Source: Prostheceraeus crozeri (taxonomy: Eukaryota > Platyhelminthes > Polycladida > Euryleptidae). From it: a stretch of 64,000 nucleotides of DNA. The stretch is taken from NCBI GenBank assembly GCA_907163375.1, contig CAJQUW010013606.1:55490-119489 (forward strand). Reading direction: 5' to 3'. Below, piece by piece: positions 10,389 to 22,667 of the stretch. The notes under the pieces were generated by a model, which was not told the DNA's origin, did not search any database, and saw only the letters and a program-made list of their open reading frames with translations. How positions within the stretch are numbered: position 1 is the stretch's first letter; the number at the start of each line of letters is the position of its first letter. Both the position numbers and the translations under genes were made by a program.

Positions 10389-12440
10389 TCAAATATGTCT
10401 GCTGTTGTAGAATGATACTGCGGAAAGAAGACGATTGCCAAAACTTGGATGCGATTCATTGATTTTGTACCGATTCCAAGTCTCAGAAAAGTCATAATGA
10501 GCTGCTTCAACCGACTGCTCACTCCACGGTCCTAAACCTGTTTTTTTCAATTTGCAAAAATCCGCAACATGGTGAAAAATACACTGAATTTTAGGCGTTA
10601 CCGGGAATTTCAGGCGTAGAAATGCTGCCTTGAATTCTGCAGTCGACTTTTCATAGTCAGACGATAAATGTTGTCCGAAGCAAGATTCAATGCAACGATT
10701 CAACGATTCAAATGCATGAATATAAATGTTTTGTTGGGACGGGCATAATGTACGAAGCTTCGAAATATTGTTCAGCAGTTTGTGACATCCGTTTCCGGTA
10801 AAACTTCCACCGTGATATCCTTCACGCTCAACACAACATTGCGCCGTCCATTCCGCAACGCCAGGCCAAACTTTTTCAAGTCCAACATACAATATATTTA
10901 CACATCCAATTAACAAATGCAAACCTGGAGGGGGAATTACTTCCAAGAGTATCATATCTTCATGAAAGCCTTGAAGAATAGGTGGATGTGATGCATCGTC
11001 AAATTTCTTTGCTTGCGATCGATTACGGCCATCTTCAACATATCTCCAAAAGTTGCTGTTCAAAGATCCAAACGTGCGATCTTTCCCTCTTTCATGAAGC
11101 TGATTCTTGTGTGCATTGCACCATGAGCACGGGTGGCAGCTACCATGGGCCATTATTCCGAGCAAAATATTCAGCAATCTTAGATCAGTAGCGATGCAGA
11201 AGTTCGAAGGATTGCTTTCTATCAAAAGTCTCATATTCAAGGATGTCCACAAGCTTAAAACATTCTCGTAGTTTTCTTGGATGTTCGAAACCGATGCAAT
11301 AATGAAGAGTTTCTTTACTCCGGAGTGCTTGAACTTGTTTGCTATTCCTTCCATGTATGTCATGCGAGCTTTTGTTTCAGAATTTCTTGGATCAAAAATT
11401 GATAATGTGATTTTGAAGAAACCACCTCCTCCATCGAGCCCAATTTTGTGGGTCAAATTTGATCCTTGATCAAACATTCTTACCGATTCGATGTCTTCGA
11501 TCAGATTATTCAATGAATTACATATTACTGCCGGCTTTTTCTCTTTACCCGTAATGGCATCTTTTGATCTGGAAATGAAACATAGCTCAGTTATTTCAAA
11601 GAAATTGTCATACTTGCTGTCTGTCAGTTTCAAGTTAGAGTCCAGATTGCTTTCGATAGATGAACGTGATGAGCAAGCGGACCGTATGTTTTCGGGTCTG
11701 TCTTCCGGTCAAATTCATTGACACTTGCATATCGGAAAGGCTCTGAGAACTAAACTGTGTCATTATTGCATTGCTTTCTGTTGTCGGTGATAGGCAAAGC
11801 TTCACAGAACTTCCCGACGTATTGCTTAGATCTAGCAATACTTCATCGTTGTCAGAAGCTCTCCTCTCCTCTCTAATGACTTTTGAGGCAAACCTTTCAG
11901 CAGTCTTTGGTGAACTTTGGGATGTTAAAGCAAATAAATTGTCATATATATTAGCTTTGCCACATCGATGGGATATCCCTCTTCCGATGTAACCCAAGCA
12001 GAGAGGACACAGTACAATCGGTGTTAGTTTGACTGGACGTTGATCAGTTGATGTTGACGGCCTGCCAACACGGCTTTTCTTCAACCCGAAATTGTTTACT
12101 GAATTGATATTGCTTCTTGCTACTTTGCAAACGGTGCATGAACAATAATCTGGCTTATATGTGCGAGTGGCGTACGTTCTGGATAGGGAGGAATAGTCAA
12201 ACACTTCTATGTTAGAGTCGAAGTTTTGCTTTGCATACTGTTCCAATTTCAATCTACACGTTGAACAAATCGCGTGGGAAGTCGATCATCATTTAGTTCG
12301 TTGCCAGTAAAAATGTACTCTTTAATCAAATCATGTATCCTTGATGTAATTTATCGTATTTCTTTAGCTTTGTTCATACACAGGATGCAAACGACTCGAC
12401 GACATTCCTCGTGTGACATACGTTTTTTTCGATGGGCCAT
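10389..12440 (-). pseudogene. Zinc-finger plus RNase-H-like transposase-type gene with RAG1/Transib-like layout
   Basis: The reading starts at the ATG at 12440 (MAHRKKRMSHEECRRVVCIL). The N-terminal third has zinc-ligand pairs: CILC, CSTC, CSCTVC and CPLCLGYIGRGISHRC. The C-terminal 414-codon frame (10389-11633) carries, by residue, a GLDGGGGFF acidic site (D67), TDLRLLNILLGI (D150), CSWC (C169/C172), PPPGLHLLIG (about 235), YHGGSFTGNGCHKLL (about 273), FHH (354-355) and GPWSEQSVEAAH (E372/E376). The order D, D, CxxC, LH, N-G, HxxH-like, E follows that of RAG1 and Transib transposases, in which the last Glu sits in a similar GxxSEE/SEG context. That parallel is from memory and is an inference. 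One in-frame stop near 12350 and frameshifts near 12283 and 11690 break the gene. No terminal repeats were found. It resembles uncharacterised transposon-like proteins of other invertebrates and may be a dead DNA transposon or a decayed domesticated gene. Confidence 0.6.
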
Positions 12441-13074
12441 GATTGTTCAGTTCAATATGCAGATACGGTCGTCGTACAATGTCCTCCAGGAGTCAGAACA
12501 AAATGGTCAGGAAAGATAATGACAGCAACCTGACAGAGGCACTGCGCTTCTTCAATCAATTAGTGAACAATGGATCAATGGCGTGAACTCCATGCCGCAA
12601 CAATGGAAGGACCAAGTTACATGTATTTGCGCAGCTGTTGATGAATCATGCCGTGAACATTATTTTGCCATTTTCAATACAAAGAATGATCAGAGGTAAT
12701 TTGATATAAACAAACTTGAACAATAACACAATCGCAAAGATGAAAATGTTTTGATTGAATCTAACTAAATTCTACATGATCAATTTACAAGCAATGAATT
12801 ATTATGTCGTTCATGATGATGTTAGGATGCATACATACCGGCAAATGTAGGTCAAGTAAATTGTGAACACATTTCCACTCTTGGATCCTTTTGAGACAAG
12901 CAAAATTGTATCGCACATGTGACATTTGAATTCACAATGTCATTTCAGCTTGTAAAAATTGATATCCCAATACTAGACATTACATCACTATATACTAGAC
13001 ATCGACGAGTTTATGCATAACTTAGCTTTAATCGAAATTTCGTGAATAGTTTTCCTACAATTTGCAATATTGCA

Positions 13075-13385
13075 ATGTGTTATACTACTTGGAAATTTGA
13101 ATTTTCTCGTGAATAGCTCGATGGATTGTTTTAAGATTTGTTGTTTGCAACTCCATATACATAGACAAATCAGAAAGTCACAACAGTTTCTCTGAAGGAT
13201 TTTGATTTTGGTATTTTTAATATTTCAACTTATCATACTACTACTAAAATTCAAATTTTGAATTTTCTCGAGAATAGCTCGATGGATGATTATAAATTTT
13301 ACGTTTTACAACTTCCTACACATAGCCAAATCAGAATATGTCAACAGTTTTTCTGGAGAATTTTGGTCATAATTTTTCGCCTTCA
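13075..13385. repeat. Imperfect two-unit tandem repeat, about 150-bp period (copy A)
   Basis: Two similar blocks, about 13075-13222 and 13225-13385, each contain GAATTTTCTCGnGAATAGCTC, then ACATAGnCAAATCAGAA, then CAACAGTTTnTCTG in the same order. No coding sense is seen. Confidence 0.7.
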
Positions 13386-13654
13386 AGAGCACCATGACTA
13401 GGAGTACTACCGCTCTCCTTTTGGCAGTAATTTGCAGATGTTTTACTGCTTCGCTAGTGGAAACCGAATAAATTTTCGATTACTTTTCGACGTCTTTCTT
13501 TGCAAAGTTCTCGCGAAGTTGAGAGCACCTGTAGCAAAGAACAGTTGCGAATTCCTGATTTTTGCACTTTCAGTCTGCAATTTCCTGAGATTCGGGACTG
13601 GTAGAGTGAAGACCCGCGGTTAGAGCCTGCCTACAAAATTCCGACTTTTCTTGA

Positions 13655-14360
13655 TCCCGGATTCGGGATTACAAGCTCTCACCTGGGATCGAGGTTGACA
13701 AAATATAAGCACACCAGCTGTAGCTATATACAGGTAAAATGGCAAGATAATCAAAATCACAACTATTTGCTCAATGCATTGCTCTAGCACATTGAGATTC
13801 CAAAATCCCAAGCTCGGGATTGCGCGATTGAAGAATCATAACTCCCTATCGTGAGCTAATAACAACTGTGGTCAAATTAGAATAGTTCTTCCTGAATAGA
13901 TTAATCCTGGGATTGAGTTAACCAGAGACTAATTATGTAAGTAAAAACTGTGGTCTAGTGAGCCGTTTGCCACCTAGATCTCAATCCCGAGGATTAGCTC
14001 GATTCCAAATCCCGGCATTGTGTGGCCTGTGCTTCACCAATGCTCATCTTCAAATTAGTCATGCTTTCAAATATTCTTAGTTTTGCTCAAATTCAAAGTC
14101 TTCAAAGTCAAATTCAAAGTCAAATTCAAATTCACAAGCTCAAATTCAAGTCTTGACCTTAAAACAGCCTCTTCAATGAATTATTGAAAATGCAACGTTT
14201 ACGATTATACCGAAGTGTAAAGAGTAAATCTATTGAAGTATGTCTATCGTGTATGGGTTTGTGGTAGTTTTATCTTTGCCAATTTGCCTTGCTCTAGACA
14301 GAATACAGCTATATTGTTAATTTCTCAATCCCGGAATTTGAATCCCGAACGTGACACGAA
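13655..14360. repeat. Cluster of AATCCCG/CGGGATT motifs (copy A)
   Basis: About ten copies or near-copies of AATCCCG or its complement occur in both orientations, often as adjacent inverted pairs (for example at 13661-13679, 13808-13824 and 14328-14350). Subterminal motif arrays like this are typical of nonautonomous DNA transposons, but I cannot place terminal repeats. A low-complexity run of CAAATTCAAAGT-like units sits inside at 14088-14155. Confidence 0.5.
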
Positions 14361-16103
14361 TATTCTAGAGTAAATAGGAAAGAAGTTGCTTACACCGCAG
14401 AGGACTGTTATTGAAGTTATCTCGTTTCAAGAACAGAAAATGAGATGTACTTTTAATTTGATTGAAAGTGTTCAAATTGTTGACACAATTCGAAAAAGCT
14501 TCCATCATGAAAAGAGTGACTGAATGGTGATAATGCCAATTTTCCATTTTGTGTAATTTTATCTGCAGTCGTCAGTGAATAATTTGACCAGAAATTTTCA
14601 CTTTCATTCCTCCTGACCACAACTACACAGACAAAACTCCCCGACTTAGACGATGTAGTATTGATTTTTTTTATTACAATTTATGTTGTCATTGCTCCCC
14701 GACTATTTCATAAAAGTAGACCAGTAAGGAAAATTGTTTTCGATAAGTAGTTATCGTATAGCCTATGTATGATTGTCATGTCTGCTAATCGCTGCTGCTG
14801 TCAGCTTGTGAACTTATTATGATTGCTATTCTTTGGTTGCAACACAACAAACTCCGCTCAAAACTACGGTATCTTTGAATTTTGATTCTTATTCTCAAAA
14901 ATAGATCGCAATTTTCTATTGTTGGACATATTATTATGAATTCCCACCACATTTCCATTTTTAAGTCTGATTTAATTATAGGCGAGACTAAATGACACTT
15001 TTTCTAAAGTGAATCATGTTTCTTTAAATAAAACACTCTATCATGACTTTACCTGAGTTAAATATCGAAACTTCTGCAATGTTGACTAATTTACATGATT
15101 ATTCAGCGATACACGCTTCAGCATCATCATTGTGGCCATCTTTAAATCGGACGCAATCATTCATTGTTGTGTTGATGATTTCAATGATTGCAACCAAAAG
15201 TGCCCATTGCAATAACTAAAATGCACCATGCAATTGTACATTCAGACTTCCGTGACAAGAGGTATAGTGACCTCCAAATCACACATTGCTTTCAAAAAAT
15301 TCTATGATATAACGATGTTGCCCGCATTTTTTTAATGTAGGAATAAAAGCGGGCAGCAATCCCATGAATACACAAGTAGATGTAAGCAAACTGAAACTTC
15401 ATATATATCTTTCACAATATCGTTGCAAAAATCATCATTTGCGGATGCATTGTCTACTTGTATTTCTGTGTATATGCTGCAATGATATAGAAATAATGGT
15501 AGTTTGTACATTGCTGCCTGCTGTCGGCCGTCATTTTTCAATTCTTATAACATAGAAGTTACTGCAACGATCACAGACTTCTAAATTGTAGAGGAATTTT
15601 CTGTTACAGGAAGTCAATGGATAGATGTAGATGTGCCGTGTGTGCCACAAGTCACGCAGTTTTTCATGTTGTTATCATGTTGACAAAACTTTCTCAAATG
15701 TTGAGACACGCATCTTTATTTTATCAGATAAGACCCGAGGTTTGTGAAAAGTGTAAAATTAGTTACTAATTCATGAGTTTTTACTTAAAATCAGGTTAAA
15801 CACATACGTAAGTTTTGATCACAGCAAAATTGCTGTAGCGTGCAATTGAAACAGTATCCATCCCGGGAATCAAAGAAGTCCTTAACATCACGCGATAGAA
15901 GCTTAAGATATCTATGCTATTAAGGTCAGATGATTACGAAAATGTCTCAGAAAAATTGTGACTGATGTTGAGGAATGGTGACTCAGAACACTGAGTTAAT
16001 TGTGTACATTTGATATGGCTATGCGTGACTCAGCTATGTGAGACTCAGTAAAAAATCAATTGAACAGAATTTCAGAACATCGTTTGATAGTGGAAAGGTG
16101 AAC
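14361..16103. other. Noncoding part of duplication unit (copy A)
   Basis: AT-rich, with no recognisable gene. Short frames at 14365-14547, 15332-15541 and 15364-15555 have no motifs and recur in copy B only because the DNA is duplicated. One of them differs in its reading frame between the copies, which argues against selection. Confidence 0.5.
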
Positions 16104-16557
16104 ATGGATTTACATCAAAGAATCGAATGTTTTAAACTTTATTATTCTAACAATTGTAGCGCAACTGTAACCTTAAAGGGTTGCAAAACCGCACTTGGAC
16201 TAAGAGCTGATCCTTTTAGTGCCACAACAATTAGTTGTCTGATTAAAAGATTCGAAGATACTGGGTCAGTCCTTGACTTGCCAAAATCTGGGCGGTCCAG
16301 TCTTACTGACGATAGAAATGAAAAAAAGTATCTGAGACGTTGAAAACCTCTTTGGTGTGTCTTCCATAACCCAGGTGTCTGCAGCAAGTGCCATCCCAAA
16401 ACGAAGTGTGTGACATGTCCTACATGTAGAAATACAGTTCTATCCATACAAGCTGCAGTTGACTCAAATTATGAGTGAAGATGATCATCTGAAGCGAGAT
16501 CAGTACGCACAATTGCTGCCCAGTCCATTTCAATTCCGCGCAATCATTTTGACATAG
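16104..16557 (+). pseudogene. Mariner/Tc1-like transposase remnant, N-terminal (copy A)
   Basis: The start is ATG 16104 (MDLHQRIECFKLYYSNN). Codons 1-80 form a helix-turn-helix region of the kind found at the N-terminus of mariner-like transposases, ending in the signature IKRFEDTGSVLDLPKSGRSS. That frame stops at 16343. In a different frame, YPYKLQLTQIMSEDDHLKRD (to the stop at 16557) matches the linker before the DDE domain in the same transposases. The catalytic domain (first Asp in an FSDEA context) is not found, so the copy is frameshifted and truncated. Terminal repeats were not identified. An identical fossil is at 25118-25571. Confidence 0.7.
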
Positions 16558-17658
16558 AATTTTTCGGGCAACAATGTCAGACATTTTCAGGCACTTACAC
16601 GTCCTTAAATGTTCAGCACAATTTCCATTAAAATACATGGTAATGTTGAAATAACAGCTGATATTTTGTATTTGAAGAAGCGAATAGGTGAAGCGTGAAG
16701 CACACTAAACTAAATCTCATGCAGCCTAGTTTATCGCAGAGAAAGGTTGCACAAGAAAATTTCAAAATGATTTCAAATTTTTGGACATTCAGGCACAAAT
16801 TTGGGAGTGATGCCTATATAATTGCGCATGATTTCTTTTCTCTTTCAACTACAAATTTTACAATTCTGAGATTGACGTTGAAACGAGAGCTTGTTTCTAC
16901 CTAAAAGGTCTGTTGAAGCAAAGATTGAGCACAAATGAATAGAAGTTAATGCGAGTGTAATCATTTTCCATCATCCCATTTTTCTGTATTTGCATTGTCG
17001 ACATGTTATGTCGCTCCGCTGATGAAGAGTTTTCATTCTGTTCACGGAATTATTTTTCAATTAATTACAATATTGTGAATGCATCCGCACCTTGTTCAAT
17101 TTGAAATTTCGTCAGCGAAATTTTAAATTAAATCAGAGAATTTTGATGTCAATTTTTTAATCTTGACATAATTTGAACTTTTATACCTAATTTTGTTGTG
17201 TTATAGAACTTAGTCGCATCTAAGTATTTAATGTGAATAATGTTTATCTTAATGACCTTGCATGTAGGAAGCCTTTCAATTTAACGTTACAGAAGACTTC
17301 TAACTTGGATAATGACATGAATCATCCCATGTATTTCTTATCAGAGAGTTCTGCATAGATGAGAACTTTTATAAAAGCACTATAGTTGACTTCATCATTC
17401 CCATACGCTTGTAAGAATTCAGCTTATTGAAGTTTTTGAACTCGCTCACATCTGTCGCATGATACATGAGATGATATCATTTTCATGAACTGTTGCATGC
17501 AATGTACGATAACAAAGGAAAATAGACATGTGGACGAAAGTGAGATCCTATTTGCCTAGATGGGGAACGCTCGGAAGCAGCTGTCTATTCGCTTCTCTTA
17601 GACGACGAATCACAGAAATTTATCTTATCGATCTTTAGTTAACCTTGCATCATTTGTA

Positions 17659-19874
17659 CAGAGTTGGAAGTGGGTCGTGTGTCATGGGTCACAAAATCGA
17701 GTGGGTCACGTGGGTCGTGGGTCATGTTTTTCGGAAAAATTGGTGGGTGATGTGGGTCGTGGGTCACACTTAGCGTGGGTGATGTGGGTCGTGGGTCAGA
17801 CTTCGTTGACCCACTTCCAGACAGTTTGACCCATGATAAATTGAAGTAATAAAGAAAAAGAAACAGAAGCCATTGAACGAGATAGCATGCCATAGCAGCC
17901 AAAAAGAGTAGAAGTGGACCCTTTTTTTCTTTCAGTCGACTTTCCCATGCAGAAACCTACACAGCTTTTCTGACCCCGCATCGATTACGACGAACACGCC
18001 GACGGTGACACTGTCTTCGATCCACTAAAATGATGGGGGAAGTCAGCAAGAAAGTTTCCACTGATGTCAGAGCTGCCAAACAAATTGTCATACAAGTGTG
18101 CGTATCAGGTGAGGTGATATTTAGGAGCGTTTAAAATGTTTCTTGAAAGTATTCGACTTTTCCAAAGTTGACCTTCGTTTTATTTGTTTCGTTTGACTTT
18201 GTTTGTCTTTCGTAGAAAATATTCTCTGGTAGAGATTAGAAAGGTAAATCTCTAATGAAGATTGATCAGAGGGCTAAATATTTTTCAAATATGTAATTGC
18301 TCAAAATATCTCAATATATCAAATCAAACTATTATCAACATACATGCTTCATATCTAAACTATTATACCGTTCAATCTACTTTCGCATCCTACATCATCC
18401 ATGAATCCCATTGCTGATTCGATACATGATAATCTGAAATACGATAGATCATGCGACGGTCATTATTTAATATAGACTTATCCCTTTCGCACATACTTGA
18501 TGCGGGTGGAGCTACATGTACAAGTACCCGTACATGTAGCGCCATTCAAATATATCAGTTCATCTATATGCATATTGTAGGCTAATTCATGAATTATAAT
18601 CTTGTCCTCGTGCGATTTACTATTCACGCGTTATACGCATGCTTACTCCATTTCCTTTTCAATGAATGTCACTCTTGTATCAATTATGTAACTTTATACT
18701 TCAATCAAGCATAAACGAAAGTTAATGAAATTTGAATCGGTTGCCATGTCAGATGCAACAAATATTAGTTTAACGATTTATCTGAGATAATTTTCACACA
18801 TGCAGTTTATATATTGTGCATGATATGTAATATCATATAAGTAATGTAGGCCGACTGCAATTTAATTGTTTAGTTTCATTTGATTTAGGAATGTAAAATT
18901 TGAACACAATCAACCGGATTTAGAAATTTGTAGGCCTATCCTTTTTGAGAGTGCAGTTCGTAGAGTTGAGATAATCGTACATGCACGTATATCCAGGAAC
19001 TTTTATTATTTTGAGAATATAATTTGTTTTTTTCCTGAGTCTGAACGGCATCACTCAAAGACTATTTGACTTGATAGTGCACTACTGTCACCTGTAGCTG
19101 TAGATGCACTAACTGTGTGTAACGAGGCGATTAACAATAGATCAATTTGACGAACATGTATGGACCCAAGCGAGTAGAGCAATACTTCATAAACTTTACA
19201 AATTTTTTTTTTTTAATTTTGTTGGTGTCCCGATGGAAATAGATTTCCGAAGCAGGGCAAGAACTAAGCATTTCTAACAAAAATTGAAATTAAAGATATG
19301 CTAATTTACAAATATTAGGTAAAATGTAGATACGCTGCTATATAATGAGCAGATTATTAAATAGATTATCAAATCTTAATTAGCCAAAATCAAATTGTTT
19401 GTCGTTTATCTAGTGTCAAAGTAGTAATCTTAGTCTGTAGGGCACTCAACTTATCATGTTTCTACGAATTAAATAGGTTGCACTAAAAATAGTCAAGAAT
19501 TCCGACGAGGAACATAATCGTTTAATTTTTTTAGAGCCTAAAACATTTGTGGTGGAAGCACTTTGATTAGAAGAAAATTTTCATAAGATTACAGGTGTAT
19601 TAATCATGTGACAAGTGATCTGATGCACTCAAATCTTCATAACAAAGTTTAGCAATTTTAATATTACAAGGCCTCTGCCTAGACCTACACCTTTGAATGA
19701 AAATGAAACAAAAGACGATGCTAGAAAAGGAAATTGTACTCACATCATTCGCGCTTGCAGCATATGGGTCAGGTGGGTCAAGTAGGTCAAAATTATGGTG
19801 GGTCATGTTTTCGTGAAAATTCGGTGGGTCCCGTGGGTCGCGGGTCAAGTTTAGTTGACCCACTTCCAACTCTG
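17659..19874. mobile_element. Nonautonomous hAT-like DNA transposon with TGGGTC arrays (copy A)
   Basis: Terminal inverted repeats read CAGAGTTGGAAGTGGGTC at 17659 and its complement ending at 19874. Flanks are CATTTGTA and CATTTCTA, an 8-bp target duplication with one difference. Both ends carry dense TGGGTC/GACCCA arrays (17676-17830 and 19766-19865), probably transposase-binding sites as in hAT elements. No transposase is encoded, so it must have been moved in trans. The 8-bp duplication and CAGAG ends suggest hAT, but this is not proven. Confidence 0.8.
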
Positions 19875-20459
19875 CATTTCTATTTGTGTGTTTAATGAAT
19901 AATTTATCACATCAATTGTGTAAGACGCTAGCAATACTTTACATCAACTGGACATGCATGATTTTGGAGTTTTCTGAGGCAGATGGATGCCTCAAGCTGT
20001 CAATCATCGGTAAGTAGTTTTAATCGTTGAGATGTTATTGTGCTTCACTCCAATTCTAAACACGAAACTGCGTAATATATGTGACATTTGAAAGCGATCA
20101 GTCTATCCTTTATATACTTAAAATGCTTCCTTAATTCTGGTTTCTCTTTAATTAATTGCTACATTCCTCCAATCTCCAATCGCTTCTACAATTATTGTAA
20201 ATAAAATCATCAAATACTGAGTTGAATCTTCACTATTAACGCAAAAAGGACGTTTGAAAGTTTCGAAGGGGTCCAGACAGAATGGGTCCATAAAAGTTTA
20301 ACTGAAATCTCATATTTGTGGTGACGTTTGAATAAATATGTCTTGATCTAGCATAAACTGATATAAAAATTCGCAAGAATGAGGTTTGTATTTGTATTTC
20401 AAAATAAGGTCCAATCGGAGCAATCTGCACAATGTTGCAAAAATAATAGCACTAGAACT

Positions 20460-21509
20460 GGCTATGCAAAAAAGTCAAGTAAGTCAAGCAATATCTCCAA
20501 GGTAAGAATGAAGGCAATTTTGTAAAGGAACTAATCCTTGAACACTCAACACAATCTGAAGGCAAATCATTCCAAAATGGAACAACACGGCATGAGAACT
20601 AATTTCCTCGACACAATGAATTTGAAAATTGACTCTTCAATTTGTATTTACCTGTATGTCCACGCGTGCGACTTTCGGAATAAATTTCAAAGCAAACATC
20701 AAGCGGTAGAGATGACCTCGAATTATTTTAAAAACAGTGAAAAGGTTTTGGCGTAAACACCGCGCTTCCAAAGTCTTGATCCCGAGAATTGAACAGCGAC
20801 TGTGATGTGGTAATCCAGATGTCGAATGTCAGAAAACATGCGGGTCATTCGTCTTTGGACATTTCCAATAGTCTCAATGTCTTTCAAAAGGAAAGGACAC
20901 CATATTACAAAGCAAAACTCCAAATGAGGTCGAACGAATGCATTGTACGAGCGAATAAAGGCCGATGGGTCCAAAAATTTAAAACAAATTTTCATGCAGC
21001 CTAATACTTGTTGAACTTGAGCAGCTGTCCTTATACAATGTAGCGAAGGCTTTAGGTCCTTTGAGATGATAACACCAAGGTCATTATGCGAGTCACTTGA
21101 TTTGATATCAACATCACCAAAGTTAAATCACAGCTGAGGATTTCTGCAGCAAAAATGAACACATTCACGCTTGTCGATGTTGATCTTTAAGCACCATGTA
21201 TTGCACCAGCGGATAAAGTGATTCGGATCGTTTTGGATATCAGCACCACTATGAAATTGAGGAACTGTCGAAATCAATTTAATGTCATCAGCAAATTTGA
21301 TAATTTGACAATTTGATATTACTTCATCAGCATAATCTACGTAAATGAGGAACAGTAGCTGGCCCAACACGCTCCCATGCGGGACACCAAAAAATATATC
21401 TCTCCAAGATGATACTGACTGCGAAGTGGTAACTCTCTGCTTTCTTTGTAGCAGAAAACATGATATCAATTTCAAAAGGCTGCCAGGAAAACCATAGTAA
21501 TGCAATTTC
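20460..21509 (-). mobile_element. 3' part of CR1-like LINE, cut off by the duplication edge (copy A)
   Basis: Same LINE as at 29470-33620. The minus strand encodes the RT from the YYGFPGSLLKLISCFLL region, through VPHGSVLGQLLFLIY and the FADD active site (IKFADDIKLIS), to the C-terminal QRRMTRMF segment. It ends at 21509 within the RT because the duplicated unit ends there, not because of normal 5' truncation. Confidence 0.85.
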
Positions 21510-21516
21510 TAAAGGG
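21510..21516. other. 7-bp filler at the tandem duplication junction
   Basis: TAAAGGG lies between the last base shared with copy B's right end (21509) and the first base of copy B (21517). It has no counterpart at either parental edge (12513 or 30514). Short filler without long homology points to end joining or template switching. Confidence 0.7.
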
Positions 21517-22083
21517 AAGATAATGACAGCAACCTGACAGAGGCACTGCGCTTCTTCAATCAATTAGTGAACAATGGATCAATGGCGTGAACTCCATGCC
21601 GCAACAATGGAAGGACCAAGTTACATGTATTTGCGCAGCTGTTGATGAATCATGCCGTGAACATTATTTTGCCATTTTCAATACAAAGAATGATCAGAGG
21701 TAATTTGATATAAACAAACTTGAACAATAACACAATCGCAAAGATGAAAATGTTTTGATTGAATCTATTCGTAACTAAATTCTACATGATCAATTTACAA
21801 GCAATGAATTATTATGTCGTTCATGATGATGTTAGGATGCATACATACCGGCAAATGTAGGTCAAGTAAATTGTGAACACATTTCCACTCTTGGATTGCT
21901 TTGAGACAAGCACAATTGTATCGCACATGTGCCATTTGAATTCACAATGTCATTTCAGCTTGTAAAAATTGATATCCCAATACTAGACATTACATCACTA
22001 TATACTAGACATCGACGAGTTTATGCATAACTTAGCTTTAATCGAAATTTCGTGAATAGTTTTCCTACAATTTGCAATATTGC

Positions 22084-22394
22084 AATGTGTTATACTACTT
22101 GGAAATTTGAATTTTCTCGTGAATAGCTCGATGGATTGTTTTAAGATTTGTTGTTTGCAACTCCATATACATAGACAAATCAGAAAGTCACAACAGTTTC
22201 TCTGAAGGATTTTGATTTTGGTATTTATAATATTTCAACTTATCATACTACTACTACTAAAATTCAAATTTTGAATTTTCTCGAGAATAGCTCGATGGAT
22301 GATTATAAATTTTACGTTTTACAACTTCCTACACATAGCCAAATCAGAATATGTCAACAGTTTTTCTGGAGAATTTTGGTCATAATTTTTCGCC
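22084..22394. repeat. Imperfect two-unit tandem repeat, about 150-bp period (copy B)
   Basis: Counterpart of 13075-13385, with one extra ACT triplet between the units. Confidence 0.7.
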
Positions 22395-22667
22395 TTCAAG
22401 AGCACCATGACTAGGAGTACTACCGCTCTCCTTTTGGCAGTAATTTGCAGATGTTTTACTGCTTCGCTAGTGGAAACCGAATAAATTTTCGATTACTTTT
22501 CGACGTCTTTCTTTGCAAAGTTCTCGCGAAGTTGAGAGCACCTGTAGCAAAGAACAGTTGCGAATTCCTGATTTTTGCACTTTCAGTCTGCAATTTCCTG
22601 AGATTCGGGACTGGTAGAGTGAAGACCCGCGGTTAGAGCCTGCCTACAAAATTCCGACTTTTCTTGA

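Larger units (their letters stand above)
12513..21509. repeat. Tandem 9.0-kb duplication, copy A
   Basis: Homology with copy B (21517-30514) starts at 12513 and runs without a break to 21509, with an offset of about 9004-9014 bases. By eye I count about 30 differences, so the copies are over 99% identical. Contents: an imperfect tandem repeat, a cluster of CGGGATT-type motifs, a mariner-like remnant, a 2.2-kb hAT-like element and the 3' part of a LINE, which stops abruptly at 21509. The rest of the unit is noncoding. Confidence 0.95.

Noticed and set aside
13432-13623. 63-codon frame present in both duplication copies (also 22445-22636)
   Set aside because: Identity comes from the recent duplication, not selection. 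No motif is seen.
16142-16638. Minus-strand frames opposite the mariner-like remnant, one containing YFNGNC, which resembles a transposase string
   Set aside because: They are antisense to the clear plus-strand transposase reading, and the similarity is too short to trust.
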